64,000 nt of DNA from Candidatus Pseudobacter hemicellulosilyticus. Lineage in GTDB: Bacteria > Bacteroidota > Bacteroidia > Chitinophagales > Chitinophagaceae. The notes below the pieces were generated by a model. It ran no database searches, was not told where the DNA came from, and worked only from the letters and a program-made list of their open reading frames with translations. Positions 53,572 through 62,460 of the stretch are shown here, in pieces. The stretch is taken from positions 4,030,001-4,094,000 of the forward strand of contig CP119311.1 of assembly GCA_029202545.1 (NCBI GenBank), given 5' to 3'. How positions within the stretch are numbered: the stretch's first letter is position 1; every line of letters begins with the position of its first letter. A program made the position numbers and the translations under genes.

Positions 53572-55566
53572 ATGAAATCCCGCTCAGTCTGTTCAATCTC
53601 CCTGGCCATCCTGACGCTTGCCAGTTGCTGGATGATGCCTTCCTGTAAGCCCAAAGGGACACAGGCCGCTACCGGTGGCGATGCCGCCGAAAAGGTCTAT
53701 GTGGCTCCCGGTAAATATGACGAATTCTACAATTTTGTGTCCGGCGGTTTCAGCGGACAGCTATCCGTGTACGGTATCCCTTCCGGACGCCTGTTACGCG
53801 TGATCCCTGTTTTCTCCGTTGACCCTGAAAAAGGTTACGGATACAGCGAAGAATCCAAACCCATGCTGAATACTTCCAATGGATTTATTCCCTGGGACGA
53901 TCTTCACCATGTAGCCATCTCCACCACCAACAGTGAGCATGATGGTCGCTGGGTATTTGCCAACGGCAACAATACCCCACGCATTGCGCGGATAGACCTG
54001 AAGACCTTCCGCACTGCCGAGATCATCGAGATCCCCAACAGCGCGGGTAACCACTCTTCGCCCTTTATTACCGAAAACACCGAATATGTAGTAGCAGGCA
54101 CCCGCTTCAGCGTGCCCATAGGTGATAAGGTGGATGTACCCATCAATACCTACAAAGAGAATTTCAAAGGCACGGTAAGTTTTATCGGGGTAGATAAGAC
54201 CACCGGTAAACTGAACCTGTCCTTCCAGATCCTCACGCCCGGGATCAACTTCGACCTGGCCCGCGCCGGCAAAGGAAGATCCGCCGGCTGGTTCTTCTTC
54301 AGCTGCTATAATTCCGAGAAAGCCAATACCCTCCTGGAAGTGAACGCTTCCCAGAAAGACAAGGACTTTATCATGGCCGTAAACTGGAAAAAAGCCGAAG
54401 AGTATGCCCGTGCAGGGAAAGGCCAGAAAAAAGCCGTTAAGTATGCACACAATACCTACGACGAAAAAACACATATGGCGACTTCCACCATGGAACAGGA
54501 AGTCATTGTGCTGGACCCTGCTGATTGCCCGGATATGGTGTATTTTATGCCCTGTCCCAAATCGCCCCACGGTTGTGATACTGATCCCACCGGTGAATAC
54601 ATTGTTGGTTCCGGTAAACTGGCCGCCACCATCCCTGTATTCTCTTTCCAAAAGATCCAGGACGCCATTGCCGCCAAAAACTACGATGGCGAATATGATG
54701 GCATCCCTGTACTGAAATATGATGCCGTACTCTACGGTGAAGTAGAGAAACCAGGCCTGGGCCCCCTCCACACTGAATTTGACGGCAAGGGTAATGCCTA
54801 CACTTCCTTCTTCGTATCCAGCGAAGTGGTGAAATGGAGCCTGAAAGACCTGAAAGTGCTGGACCGTGCGCCTACTTATTATTCTGTAGGTCACCTCAGC
54901 ATCCCCGGCGGTCCCACCAAAAAACCGCATGGCAAATACCTGATCGCCTATAACAAGATCACCAAGGACCGCTTCCTGCCCACCGGCCCCGAGCTGGCGC
55001 AGAGCGCCCAGCTGTATGATATCAGCGGTGATAAGATCAAGCTGCTGCTGGATTTCCCCACCATCGGCGAGCCGCACTATGCAGAAGCGATCCCCGCCGA
55101 AATGATCGTAAAGAACAGCCAGAAGATCTATAAGATCGAAGAGAACCAGAACCCCTACGCAGCCAAGGGTGATAACTTCGCCCGCGTAGAACGGAAGGGT
55201 AAGGATCTTCATGTGTACATGACTTCCATCCGCTCGCACTTCACGCCGGATAATATTGAAGGCGCACAGGTGGGCGATAATGTCTACTTCCATGTTACCA
55301 ACCTGGAGCAGGACTGGGATATACCGCATGGCTTTGCCGTCAAAGGCGCCAACAACGCAGAATTGCTCATCATGCCCGGCGAAACACAGACCCTGAAATG
55401 GGTGCCTGAAAAACCCGGCGTGTTCCCCATCTACTGTACGGATTTCTGTTCAGCGCTTCACCAGGAAATGCAAGGGTACATACGGGTAAGCCCTGCAGGT
55501 TCCAATGTTCCTATTACCTTCAGTACCGGTAAAACGGAACCAGCGCCTGCTGAACAAAAACAATAG
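53572..55566 (+). CDS. nosZ: Nitrous oxide reductase, clade II (Sec-exported)
   Basis: A 664-residue periplasmic copper enzyme that reduces N2O to N2. The leader is a short Sec/lipoprotein-type signal (SISLAILTLASCWMMPSC) without the twin-arginine motif of clade I. CuZ ligand segments such as DDLHHVA and NHSSP are visible, and the CuA site appears as YCTDFCSALHQEMQGY near the C-terminus. It is the key enzyme of the cluster. A strong hairpin sits immediately after its stop. Confidence 0.96.
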   Translation: MKSRSVCSISLAILTLASCWMMPSCKPKGTQAATGGDAAEKVYVAPGKYDEFYNFVSGGFSGQLSVYGIPSGRLLRVIPVFSVDPEKGYGYSEESKPMLNTSNGFIPWDDLHHVAISTTNSEHDGRWVFANGNNTPRIARIDLKTFRTAEIIEIPNSAGNHSSPFITENTEYVVAGTRFSVPIGDKVDVPINTYKENFKGTVSFIGVDKTTGKLNLSFQILTPGINFDLARAGKGRSAGWFFFSCYNSEKANTLLEVNASQKDKDFIMAVNWKKAEEYARAGKGQKKAVKYAHNTYDEKTHMATSTMEQEVIVLDPADCPDMVYFMPCPKSPHGCDTDPTGEYIVGSGKLAATIPVFSFQKIQDAIAAKNYDGEYDGIPVLKYDAVLYGEVEKPGLGPLHTEFDGKGNAYTSFFVSSEVVKWSLKDLKVLDRAPTYYSVGHLSIPGGPTKKPHGKYLIAYNKITKDRFLPTGPELAQSAQLYDISGDKIKLLLDFPTIGEPHYAEAIPAEMIVKNSQKIYKIEENQNPYAAKGDNFARVERKGKDLHVYMTSIRSHFTPDNIEGAQVGDNVYFHVTNLEQDWDIPHGFAVKGANNAELLIMPGETQTLKWVPEKPGVFPIYCTDFCSALHQEMQGYIRVSPAGSNVPITFSTGKTEPAPAEQKQ

Positions 55567-55600
55567 CTATGAACTGGCTGGAATAGCCGGCCACTGATCC

Positions 55601-55630
55601 AACTTCCGGGGCCCATGCCCCGGAAGTTTT
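55601..55630 (+). terminator. Strong hairpin between nosZ and the NosL fusion
   Basis: A 12-bp GC-rich stem (55601-55612 with 55617-55628) with loop CCAT is followed by TTTT at 55627-55630. It could be a partial terminator, or protect nosZ mRNA so that the reductase is made in excess of its assembly factors. Confidence 0.7.
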
Positions 55631-55642
55631 AAACCGACCGCC

Positions 55643-56677
55643 ATGAAACATCAAATGAGTAATATGTCCAGGGTGTTGGTTACCCTCGCTTCCGCTTCTT
55701 TTATCCTCCTGTTCTGGTTTCCCTTCTGGCGCATCGATCTCTTTGCACCGCAATACCCTGAAGGCCTCACTATGTATATCTGGATCCATACCCTTACGGG
55801 TGAGGTGGATATTATCAATGGCCTGAACCACTATATCGGGATGAAAAATATTGAGCCGGCCATGTTCCCGGAATTCTCCTATCTCCGCTATGTGGTGCTT
55901 TTCTTTATACTCTTTGGCGGCATTGTGGCCGTCTATGGCCGCAGGAGTCTCCTGCTGGTATTCCTCCTGATCCTTATTGCGGCCGGCGCGCTTGCCATGT
56001 ACGATTTTTACCAATGGGGCTATGATTATGGGCACGACCTAAACCCGCAAGCGCCCATCCGCGTACCGGGTCTTTCCTACCAGCCGCCGGTACTGGGACA
56101 TAAGCGGCTGCTCAACTTTGACGCCTACTCCTTTCCGCATATTGGCGGTTGGGTAGTGATCTGTGCCGGCGCACTCATTGCCGGTACCTGGAGCTACGAA
56201 TGGTTCAGGGCACGTAAGCGGAAAAGTCGCCCCCTGGCTAAAAGGACGGCCATCGCCGCCATCCTGGGCCTGCTGTTCCTGGCGGCCTGTACTTCCGGCC
56301 CGCAACCTTTTGACGCCGGTAAGGACGCCTGTCATTTTTGTAAGATGAACCTCACCGATACCCGCTTTGGCGCGGAACTGATCACCAGTAAGGGCAAGGT
56401 CTTCAAGTTCGACGACCTGCACTGCCTGGCCGCCTTCCAGAAAGCCGGTACCGTAGCGGAGAAAGACGTAAAGCAATTATATACCATCAATTTTTCCGCA
56501 CCCAATACCTTCCTCGAACTCAATACAGCGGTACTGGTCACCAGCCCGGCCCTCAAAAGCCCTATGGGCAGCTCCACAGCCGCTTTTACTGATACAACAG
56601 CCGCCGCACTATTTTTAAAAGATACATCCGCCAGGCAGCGCAACTGGACCGCCTTGCGGGAAGCACTCACCAACTGA
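55643..56677 (+). CDS. nosL: Membrane protein-NosL fusion
   Basis: A 344-residue fusion. Residues 1-195 form about four TM helices with connecting loops (WFPFWRIDLFAP, YGYDYGHDLNP region), a module found as a separate gene next to nosL in other Bacteroidota clusters. Residues 200-344 are NosL: internal lipobox-like LLFLAACTSG, metal-binding CHFCKMNL, then FDDLHCLAAF. NosL delivers copper for the CuZ site. The retained lipobox in the middle suggests a recent join. Its stop overlaps the nosD start. Confidence 0.85.
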   Translation: MKHQMSNMSRVLVTLASASFILLFWFPFWRIDLFAPQYPEGLTMYIWIHTLTGEVDIINGLNHYIGMKNIEPAMFPEFSYLRYVVLFFILFGGIVAVYGRRSLLLVFLLILIAAGALAMYDFYQWGYDYGHDLNPQAPIRVPGLSYQPPVLGHKRLLNFDAYSFPHIGGWVVICAGALIAGTWSYEWFRARKRKSRPLAKRTAIAAILGLLFLAACTSGPQPFDAGKDACHFCKMNLTDTRFGAELITSKGKVFKFDDLHCLAAFQKAGTVAEKDVKQLYTINFSAPNTFLELNTAVLVTSPALKSPMGSSTAAFTDTTAAALFLKDTSARQRNWTALREALTN

Positions 56678-57909
56678 TGCGTTCCCTGCTGACCATATGG
56701 TTATTGATCCTGGCCCACTCAAGTTCCGCCACCCTCATTGTGGCAGGGCAGGGCCAGCGGGTGTCAACCCTGCAACAGGCAGTAGCGCTGGCTAAGGACG
56801 GTGACAGTATACTCCTCAAAAAAGGCCTTTACACCGAAGGCAATATCCTGGTCCGGAAAGCCATCACCCTGCTGGGTGAACCCGGCGCCATCCTGGACGG
56901 ACAGAAAAAAACCGAGCTGCTGACCCTCAGCGGCAGCCATATTACAGTTAAAGGACTGGTCCTGCGGAATGCAGGTTACTCTGCCCTGAATGATTATGCC
57001 GCCATCAAAGTAGTGGACGCCCACCAGGTAACCATTGAGCAATGCACCGTGGAGAACGCCTACTTCGCCCTGCATATCTCCAATACCACCCGGGCTACTA
57101 TCCGCAATAATAAGATCATTGGTTCGCCTGCCAGCGAGCAGTTGACCGGCAACGGCATCCATCTCTGGAAATGTTCCGGCGCTGTCATCGAAAAGAATTA
57201 TGTGACCGGCCACCGGGATGGTATTTACTTTGAATTTGTTACCGGATCCACTATCCGCAATAATACCAGCGAACGCAACCTTCGGTACGGTCTTCATTTT
57301 ATGTTCTCCCATAATGATCATTACACCAACAATACCTTCCGGAAGAACGGGGCCGGCGTGGCCGTGATGTATTCCAAAAAAGTGACCATGGAAGGCAACC
57401 ATTTTGAAGAGAACTGGGGCGCCTCCGCCTATGGTATCCTGCTCAAAGAGCTGACCGATGGCAGGATTGAGCACAATACCTTTCATCGTAATACTGTAGG
57501 TATCTATATGGAGGGCAGCAGCCGGATGGAGGTCCGCCGGAATAGTTTCAGGAATAATGGCTGGGCGCTCAAAGTACAGGCCAGCTGCGACGATAATAAT
57601 TTCCTGCAGAACAATTTTACAGGAAACACTTTTGATGTAGCCACCAACGGCACCATGATGCTGAATACTTTCAGCGGGAACTACTGGGATAAATATGAAG
57701 GGTATGACCTGAACAAGGACGGCATTGGCGACGTCCCTTATTTCCCTGTCAGTGTGTATTCCATGGTGGTAGAACAGAACCCAACTACGCTGATCCTGCT
57801 GCGTAGTTTCATTGTATCCCTGCTTGATAAAGCCGAAAAGGCGATCCCTGTAATAACACCGGCCAACCTGGTAGACAACCAGCCGCTGATAAAGCCCATC
57901 GCATTATGA
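56677..57909 (+). CDS. nosD: NosD, periplasmic N2O reductase maturation protein
   Basis: A 410-residue right-handed beta-helix protein (CASH/NosD type) with N-terminal signal and repeated short coils (TIRNNKIIGSP, TIRNNTSERNL, RIEHNTFHRNTVG). It works with NosFY in copper-site assembly of nosZ. It starts at the last base of the previous stop and overlaps nosF by 4 bases (ATGA), indicating translational coupling. Confidence 0.94.
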   Translation: MRSLLTIWLLILAHSSSATLIVAGQGQRVSTLQQAVALAKDGDSILLKKGLYTEGNILVRKAITLLGEPGAILDGQKKTELLTLSGSHITVKGLVLRNAGYSALNDYAAIKVVDAHQVTIEQCTVENAYFALHISNTTRATIRNNKIIGSPASEQLTGNGIHLWKCSGAVIEKNYVTGHRDGIYFEFVTGSTIRNNTSERNLRYGLHFMFSHNDHYTNNTFRKNGAGVAVMYSKKVTMEGNHFEENWGASAYGILLKELTDGRIEHNTFHRNTVGIYMEGSSRMEVRRNSFRNNGWALKVQASCDDNNFLQNNFTGNTFDVATNGTMMLNTFSGNYWDKYEGYDLNKDGIGDVPYFPVSVYSMVVEQNPTTLILLRSFIVSLLDKAEKAIPVITPANLVDNQPLIKPIAL

Positions 57910-58655
57910 TCAGGATCCACCAGCTACAGAAAAAATTTGGCCGCCTCCAGGCCCTGGATGCCATCAGCGCGCAGTTTGACCGCGGGCAGGTGGTATCACT
58001 GATTGGCCCTAACGGTTCTGGAAAGACAACCCTTATCAAATCCATCCTGGGCATGGTCAAACCTGATAGCGGCAGTATTGAAGTGCAGGGCATAATGATC
58101 AACGGGCTGCCCGCGTACCGGGAAAAGATAGGGTATATGCCGCAGATAGGTCGCTATCCCGACAATATGAAAATAGGCCAGCTCTTCAGTATGATGAGGG
58201 CTGTCCGGAAAGTGCCGGAGCAGGACCTGGACACAGAGCTGCTGGAGCAGTTTGGGCTGCCGGCTATTTTCGGGAAATCCATGCGCACCCTCAGTGGCGG
58301 CACCCGCCAGAAAGTAAGTGCGGCCCTGGCTTTTTATTTCAGACCCGAAATACTGATTTTGGACGAACCAACGGCGGGACTGGATCCACTGTCGGCCGAG
58401 ATCCTCAAAGAGAAGATCGGGAAAGAAAGCCGGAAAGACAAGCCCATCCTCATCACCTCGCATATTCTGAGCGACCTGGAAGACCTTACCACCCATGTCC
58501 TGTATTTGCAGGAAGGCAAGCTGCTCTGGTGGGGTGGGATAGCCGTCCTGCGCCGCGAGACCGGTGAAGAGAAACTGGGCCGGGCCATTGCCCGCCTCAT
58601 GCAACAGGAAAACAAGCAGTCCTCCTGGGTGGGGGACTTATCGCAAACCGTTTAA
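57906..58655 (+). CDS. nosF: NosF, ABC transporter ATPase
   Basis: A 249-residue ABC ATPase with Walker A GPNGSGKT, signature LSGGTRQK, Walker B LILDEPTAGLD and H-loop ITSHILSD. It energises the NosFY complex that acts in sulfur/copper supply for the CuZ centre. The start overlaps nosD by 4 bases; nosY begins 9 bases after the stop. The Walker B codons coincide with one copy of the dispersed motif at 58359. Confidence 0.95.
   Translation: MIRIHQLQKKFGRLQALDAISAQFDRGQVVSLIGPNGSGKTTLIKSILGMVKPDSGSIEVQGIMINGLPAYREKIGYMPQIGRYPDNMKIGQLFSMMRAVRKVPEQDLDTELLEQFGLPAIFGKSMRTLSGGTRQKVSAALAFYFRPEILILDEPTAGLDPLSAEILKEKIGKESRKDKPILITSHILSDLEDLTTHVLYLQEGKLLWWGGIAVLRRETGEEKLGRAIARLMQQENKQSSWVGDLSQTV
58359..58371 (-). 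repeat. Dispersed motif copy at the nosF Walker B
   Basis: On the minus strand TTGGTTCGTCCAA, encoded by Leu-Asp-Glu-Pro-Thr. Because LDEPT is nearly invariant in ABC ATPases, this copy may be a coincidence. Confidence 0.3.
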
Positions 58656-58664
58656 AAGATTGGT

Positions 58665-59432
58665 ATGTTCACCCTGGCCCGACATATACTTTATGATATC
58701 CTGCGCAGCAAAGTGGTGATCGGCTATACGCTGTTCCTGCTGGCTGCCAGTCTCAGTCTTTTCCAGCTGGAAGAGAACAGTGGCAAATCCATGCTCAGCC
58801 TGCTGAATATTGTGCTGATCGTAACCCCGCTGATAAGTATGGTCTTTGCCACCATCCACTATTATAATTCCTATGAGTTCATAGAACTGATGCTGTCCCA
58901 GCCGCTGAGCAGGACACATATCTTACTCAGTGAATACATCGGTGTAGCCATTTCCCTGCTGGCGGCTTTCTGGATCGGTATCGGTATTCCCGTACTGCTC
59001 TTTGCGGCCGATGCTACAGGCCTTTCCCTCCTGATGGCCGGCAGTGCGCTGACCCTTGCTTTCTCCTCCCTGGCTTTCCTGGCCGCCGTTAGATCCAGGG
59101 ACAAAGCAAGAGGCATCGGCGCTGTGCTGCTGCTCTGGTTCTACTTTGCCCTCCTGTATGATGGGCTGGTGCTGCTGATCCTCTTCTCTTTTGCTGATTA
59201 CCCCATGGAGAAATTTACCCTGCTGCTGGCAGCCCTCAATCCGCTGGACCTGGCCCGCATTTCCCTGATGCTGCAAATGGATATCAGCGCATTGATGGGT
59301 TATACCGGTGCGGTGTACCAGTCGTTCTTTGGCAGCGCCCTGGGCACCCTGTTCACCAGTGCTATCCTCCTGTTATGGATAGCCGTTCCTCTCTGGCTGG
59401 CCGTCAGGGTATTCCGTAAAAAAGACCTTTAA
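58665..59432 (+). CDS. nosY: NosY, ABC transporter permease
   Basis: A 255-residue ABC-2 type permease with about six TM helices (VVIGYTLFLLAASLSLF, SLLNIVLIVTPLISMVFATI and later segments) and the ending WIAVPLWLAVRVFRKKDL. It is the membrane partner of NosF and the last gene of the nos operon; a 22-bp palindrome starts 7 bases after its stop. Confidence 0.94.
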   Translation: MFTLARHILYDILRSKVVIGYTLFLLAASLSLFQLEENSGKSMLSLLNIVLIVTPLISMVFATIHYYNSYEFIELMLSQPLSRTHILLSEYIGVAISLLAAFWIGIGIPVLLFAADATGLSLLMAGSALTLAFSSLAFLAAVRSRDKARGIGAVLLLWFYFALLYDGLVLLILFSFADYPMEKFTLLLAALNPLDLARISLMLQMDISALMGYTGAVYQSFFGSALGTLFTSAILLLWIAVPLWLAVRVFRKKDL

Positions 59433-59438
59433 TGTTGA

Positions 59439-59460
59439 ACGTATGATTATAATCATACGT
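59439..59460. promoter_or_regulatory. 22-bp perfect palindrome after nosY
   Basis: Arms ACGTATGATTA/TAATCATACGT are fully symmetric. There is no T-run, so it looks like a protein site rather than a terminator. It belongs to the 186-base gap that must hold the promoter of the RIC operon. Confidence 0.55.
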
Positions 59461-59472
59461 CTCACTGTAGTG

Positions 59473-59500
59473 TAATAAAAGTATTTAAATACTTTTATTA
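59473..59500. promoter_or_regulatory. 28-bp perfect palindrome upstream of the RIC operon
   Basis: TAATAAAAGTATTT and its mirror AAATACTTTTATTA form a perfect 28-base palindrome. The core AAGTATTTAAATACTT resembles NsrR-type Rrf2 operators (AAG-N-TGYATTT-type half-sites). It is 119 bases before the RIC start. Binding by either Rrf2 regulator of this locus is inferred. Confidence 0.6.
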
Positions 59501-59618
59501 GTAACTTTACAAAACTGCCTGAAGGAAAGCTCATCAGGCGCTTTCAGAACGGCTGGTAAAAGCCGGCCCATAGTTTACAAAAGCTCATTATAGTGTATAC
59601 AATCAAAAACATACATAC

Positions 59619-60851
59619 ATGGAAACAGTAATAGCACCTGACATACTGAATGTCACCCTGCTGGAGCCAAAGCTGAAGCATCCAACCATTTTTGCCCGGT
59701 TCGACCAGCTGCCCGATAGCGCCACCCTCATCATCCACAATGACCATGATCCCAAACCGCTCTACTACCAGCTCCTGGGCGAACGCGGCAATATCTTTGC
59801 CTGGGAATACCTGGAACAGGGGCCGGAATGGTGGAAAGTAGCTATCACCAAAAACCTGCATGCTGCCAGCACAGAGACTTTGGGCCAGCTGGCTGCCAAG
59901 GATCTCCGCAAAGCACAGGTCTTCAAAAAATATGGCCTTGATTTCTGTTGCGGCGGTAAGAAAACTGTTCGTGAAGCCTGCGCAGAAAAGGGACTGGACG
60001 CCACCCGCATTGAGCAGGAGCTGAAAAATACCTCGGTCACCTTACCAGGCACAGAGCTGCGCTACATGGACTGGAGCCTTGATTTTCTGGCAGACTTTAT
60101 TATCAATACCCATCATGCTTATGTACGAACCAATTTGCCCGATGTCCGTTTTTATGCCCGCAAAGTAGCGGCAGTGCATGGCGGCAGGCATCCGGAACTG
60201 GGCACTATCCGCCAGCTGGTGGAAGAGATCGCTGAAGAGCTGACCGCCCACTTGGAAAAAGAAGAACAGCAATTGTTCCCCCGCGTTAAACAGCTGGCCG
60301 CTGCTGTCAAAGCCAATAAATGCATAATGGATGCCGGTCTCCAGGCTGCCATAAACGATATGGAAACCGAACATGAAACGGTAGGCGGCAAGCTGGAAGT
60401 GATCCGCAAGCTCACAGACGATTATCAGCTGCCCCCCGATGCCTGCGCCAGCTATAACCTGTTATACCGGCTGTTGGCCGAATTCACGGACGACCTGCAT
60501 ATCCATATCCATCTCGAAAACAATATCCTCTTCCCCAAAGCACTGGACCTGGAAAAAGAACTGCTGGAAAAAAAACAGCAGGCGGCGGTCAGTGACGACT
60601 GGGATCAGGTACAGGCACGTTTTGCCGACAGCCTGGTGACCATAGACGTGCGGCCCCTGGAAATGCCCAAGCCCATGCTGGCCATCCTGGAAGCACTGGA
60701 AAAACTCCCTGCTGAAAAGGCACTCTTTGTATATCACAAAAAAGTGCCGGTATTCCTTCTCCCTGAACTGAAGGACCGGCAGTACAGCTACCGCATCAAA
60801 GAGCTGGGCGAAGGACAGGTACATATGCTCATCTTCAAAGAATCCGTATAA
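59619..60851 (+). CDS. DUF2249-RIC-DUF2249 iron-sulfur repair protein (ScdA/YtfE-like)
   Basis: A 410-residue triple-domain protein. Residues 1-80 are a DUF2249 module (IFARFDQLPDSATLIIHNDHDPKPLYYQL). Residues 85-320 are a RIC/ScdA di-iron protein with the N-terminal FKKYGLDFCCGGKKT and hemerythrin-type His/Glu sites (NTHHAYVR, HLEKEEQQLFPR, DMETEHETVGG, HIHIHLENNILFPKAL). Residues 335-410 are a second, divergent DUF2249. RIC proteins restore Fe-S clusters damaged by NO or peroxide, which fits the neighbouring N2O pathway and Rrf2 regulators. Confidence 0.92.
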   Translation: METVIAPDILNVTLLEPKLKHPTIFARFDQLPDSATLIIHNDHDPKPLYYQLLGERGNIFAWEYLEQGPEWWKVAITKNLHAASTETLGQLAAKDLRKAQVFKKYGLDFCCGGKKTVREACAEKGLDATRIEQELKNTSVTLPGTELRYMDWSLDFLADFIINTHHAYVRTNLPDVRFYARKVAAVHGGRHPELGTIRQLVEEIAEELTAHLEKEEQQLFPRVKQLAAAVKANKCIMDAGLQAAINDMETEHETVGGKLEVIRKLTDDYQLPPDACASYNLLYRLLAEFTDDLHIHIHLENNILFPKALDLEKELLEKKQQAAVSDDWDQVQARFADSLVTIDVRPLEMPKPMLAILEALEKLPAEKALFVYHKKVPVFLLPELKDRQYSYRIKELGEGQVHMLIFKESV

Positions 60852-60872
60852 CCCCTAAACGCGATCAATACT

Positions 60873-62132
60873 ATGGTCAAGACAACTCCCTGGAAACTGG
60901 TGATCCCGTTCTATCTGTACGCGGCCCTTTCTTTTCTCCTGGCCACGGTGTTGATCGCGTTTTCCACCCCGGCCTTTAGCCAGCATTATTTTCATCCGCA
61001 TACCCTGGCCATCACCCATATCATGGCACTGGGCTGGGGGACCATGATGGTCCTGGGCGCCAGCCACCAGCTGGTGCCGGTGCTGACAGCCAGAAAACTC
61101 TACAGTAATAAACTGGCCGCCGCCTCTTTCATCCTGGCGGCAGCAGGCATCCCGCTGCTGGTAAGGGCCTTTTATTTCTTTGAGCTGCGCTGGCCGGCCT
61201 GTTTCGGCGCGTTGCTGATCATTCTTTCCGTGGTCTGCTATATTATTAACCTGGCCTGCACCATTGACTGGAAAAAGGAAAATATCCAGGCGCTCAGCAT
61301 TTTCACGGCAGCCTGCTGGCTGCTGATGACCACCCTCAGCGGCCTGTTCCTGCTGGCCAACCTGCGGCACCATATTCTTCCCAAAGATTCCCTGGAATAC
61401 CTGCCCTTTCACGTACACACCGGTGTGGTAGGCTGGTTCCTGCTGCTGGTCCTGGGCGTAGGCTCCAAGCTGATCCCCATGTTCCTGGTGTCCAAGTATG
61501 AACGCACCAGCCTGCTCTGGTGGATCTACTGGCTGGTCAATGGCGGACTGCTTGTTTTCCTGTTCCTCTTCTTCCATGTGCCGCACAGTGAATACCTGTT
61601 CCTGCCCCTGGCAAGTGTATTGGTAGCCCTGGCGCTCTTTGGCTATTATTGCTATAACTGTTACCGGCGCAGGATCCGGCGCAAGGTGGACCGGCCCGTG
61701 AGCATTTCCCTGTTGTCTGTAGCCATGACCGCGCTGCCGGTAATTGCCCTGCTGACTATTATTGGTTGGTCGTTCAGCAATGACATGCACAACAAAATGG
61801 TATTGACCTACGGTTTCACCATTTTCTTTGGCTGGCTCACGGCCATCATCCTGGGTATGACCTTCAAGACCCTGCCCTTTATTATCTGGAACAAAGTATA
61901 CCAGGGACCGCTGCTCAATAAAAATGCTCCTGACCCCAAAGCCCTGTTCAGCCAGCGACTGTTTGCGGGCATGGCCCTGGCTTACCTGGCCGGTTTCTTT
62001 CTTTTTGCAGCAGGCATCCTGGCCGGTAGCGGCTGGCTCATGCAATGCGGTGCGTTATGCCTGGTAGTGGCCGCTGTCCTGTATAACCTGAATGTTTTTA
62101 AAGTAGTCACACACAAACCTGCCCGCTTATGA
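60873..62132 (+). CDS. 12-TM heme-copper-oxidase-subunit-I/NnrS-like membrane protein
   Basis: A 419-residue protein of about twelve TM helices. Conserved His positions are in HPHTLAITHIMALGWGTMMV, HQLVPVLT and HVHTGVVGWFLLLVLGVGSK, the pattern of cytochrome-oxidase-subunit-I-like or NnrS-like proteins that bind heme. A complete oxidase metal set was not confirmed. It follows the RIC gene by 21 bases and likely belongs to the NO-detoxification or nitrogen oxide response. The next gene overlaps its end by 4 bases. Confidence 0.75.
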   Translation: MVKTTPWKLVIPFYLYAALSFLLATVLIAFSTPAFSQHYFHPHTLAITHIMALGWGTMMVLGASHQLVPVLTARKLYSNKLAAASFILAAAGIPLLVRAFYFFELRWPACFGALLIILSVVCYIINLACTIDWKKENIQALSIFTAACWLLMTTLSGLFLLANLRHHILPKDSLEYLPFHVHTGVVGWFLLLVLGVGSKLIPMFLVSKYERTSLLWWIYWLVNGGLLVFLFLFFHVPHSEYLFLPLASVLVALALFGYYCYNCYRRRIRRKVDRPVSISLLSVAMTALPVIALLTIIGWSFSNDMHNKMVLTYGFTIFFGWLTAIILGMTFKTLPFIIWNKVYQGPLLNKNAPDPKALFSQRLFAGMALAYLAGFFLFAAGILAGSGWLMQCGALCLVVAAVLYNLNVFKVVTHKPARL

Positions 62133-62452
62133 ATATTGCCAGCAATAACGAATTAAAATGTACCATTGCACTGGCCGCCCTGCAGGAAGTGCGGGACCCG
62201 GAAATTGGTCTGAACATCGTAGACCTGGGCCTGATCCGGCAGGTGGATTTCAGGGAAGCGGAACGAAAAGTAGTACTGACCATGACGCTGACCACACAGT
62301 TTTGCCCTATGGGCGCTTCCATCACAGAGAATGCCGAGCAGGCCCTGCAGACCGTTTTTGCCGGCGATAAGGTCATTGTATTACTGACCTTTGATCCACC
62401 CTGGAACTACGAACGGATCTCAGAAGATGGCCGGAAGTTCCTGGAACAATAA
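62129..62452 (+). CDS. DUF59 (MIP18/SufT-like) Fe-S assembly factor
   Basis: A 107-residue DUF59-family protein with VRDPEIGLNIVDLGLI at the start and TTQFCPMGASITENAEQAL, whose Cys is the conserved one. Homologues help Fe-S protein assembly (SufT, MIP18, PaaD). This fits an operon for repair of NO-damaged clusters. It overlaps the previous gene by 4 bases (ATGA) and its TAA overlaps a possible upstream start of the next gene. Confidence 0.92.
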   Translation: MNIASNNELKCTIALAALQEVRDPEIGLNIVDLGLIRQVDFREAERKVVLTMTLTTQFCPMGASITENAEQALQTVFAGDKVIVLLTFDPPWNYERISEDGRKFLEQ

Positions 62453-62460
62453 TGTTAACC

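Noticed and set aside
53794..55329. 511-codon minus-strand frame over nosZ
   Set aside because: Antisense to a gene with CuA and CuZ motifs; no family features.
60855..62045. 396-codon minus-strand frame over the 12-TM protein
   Set aside because: Gln/His-rich mirror of a hydrophobic membrane protein.
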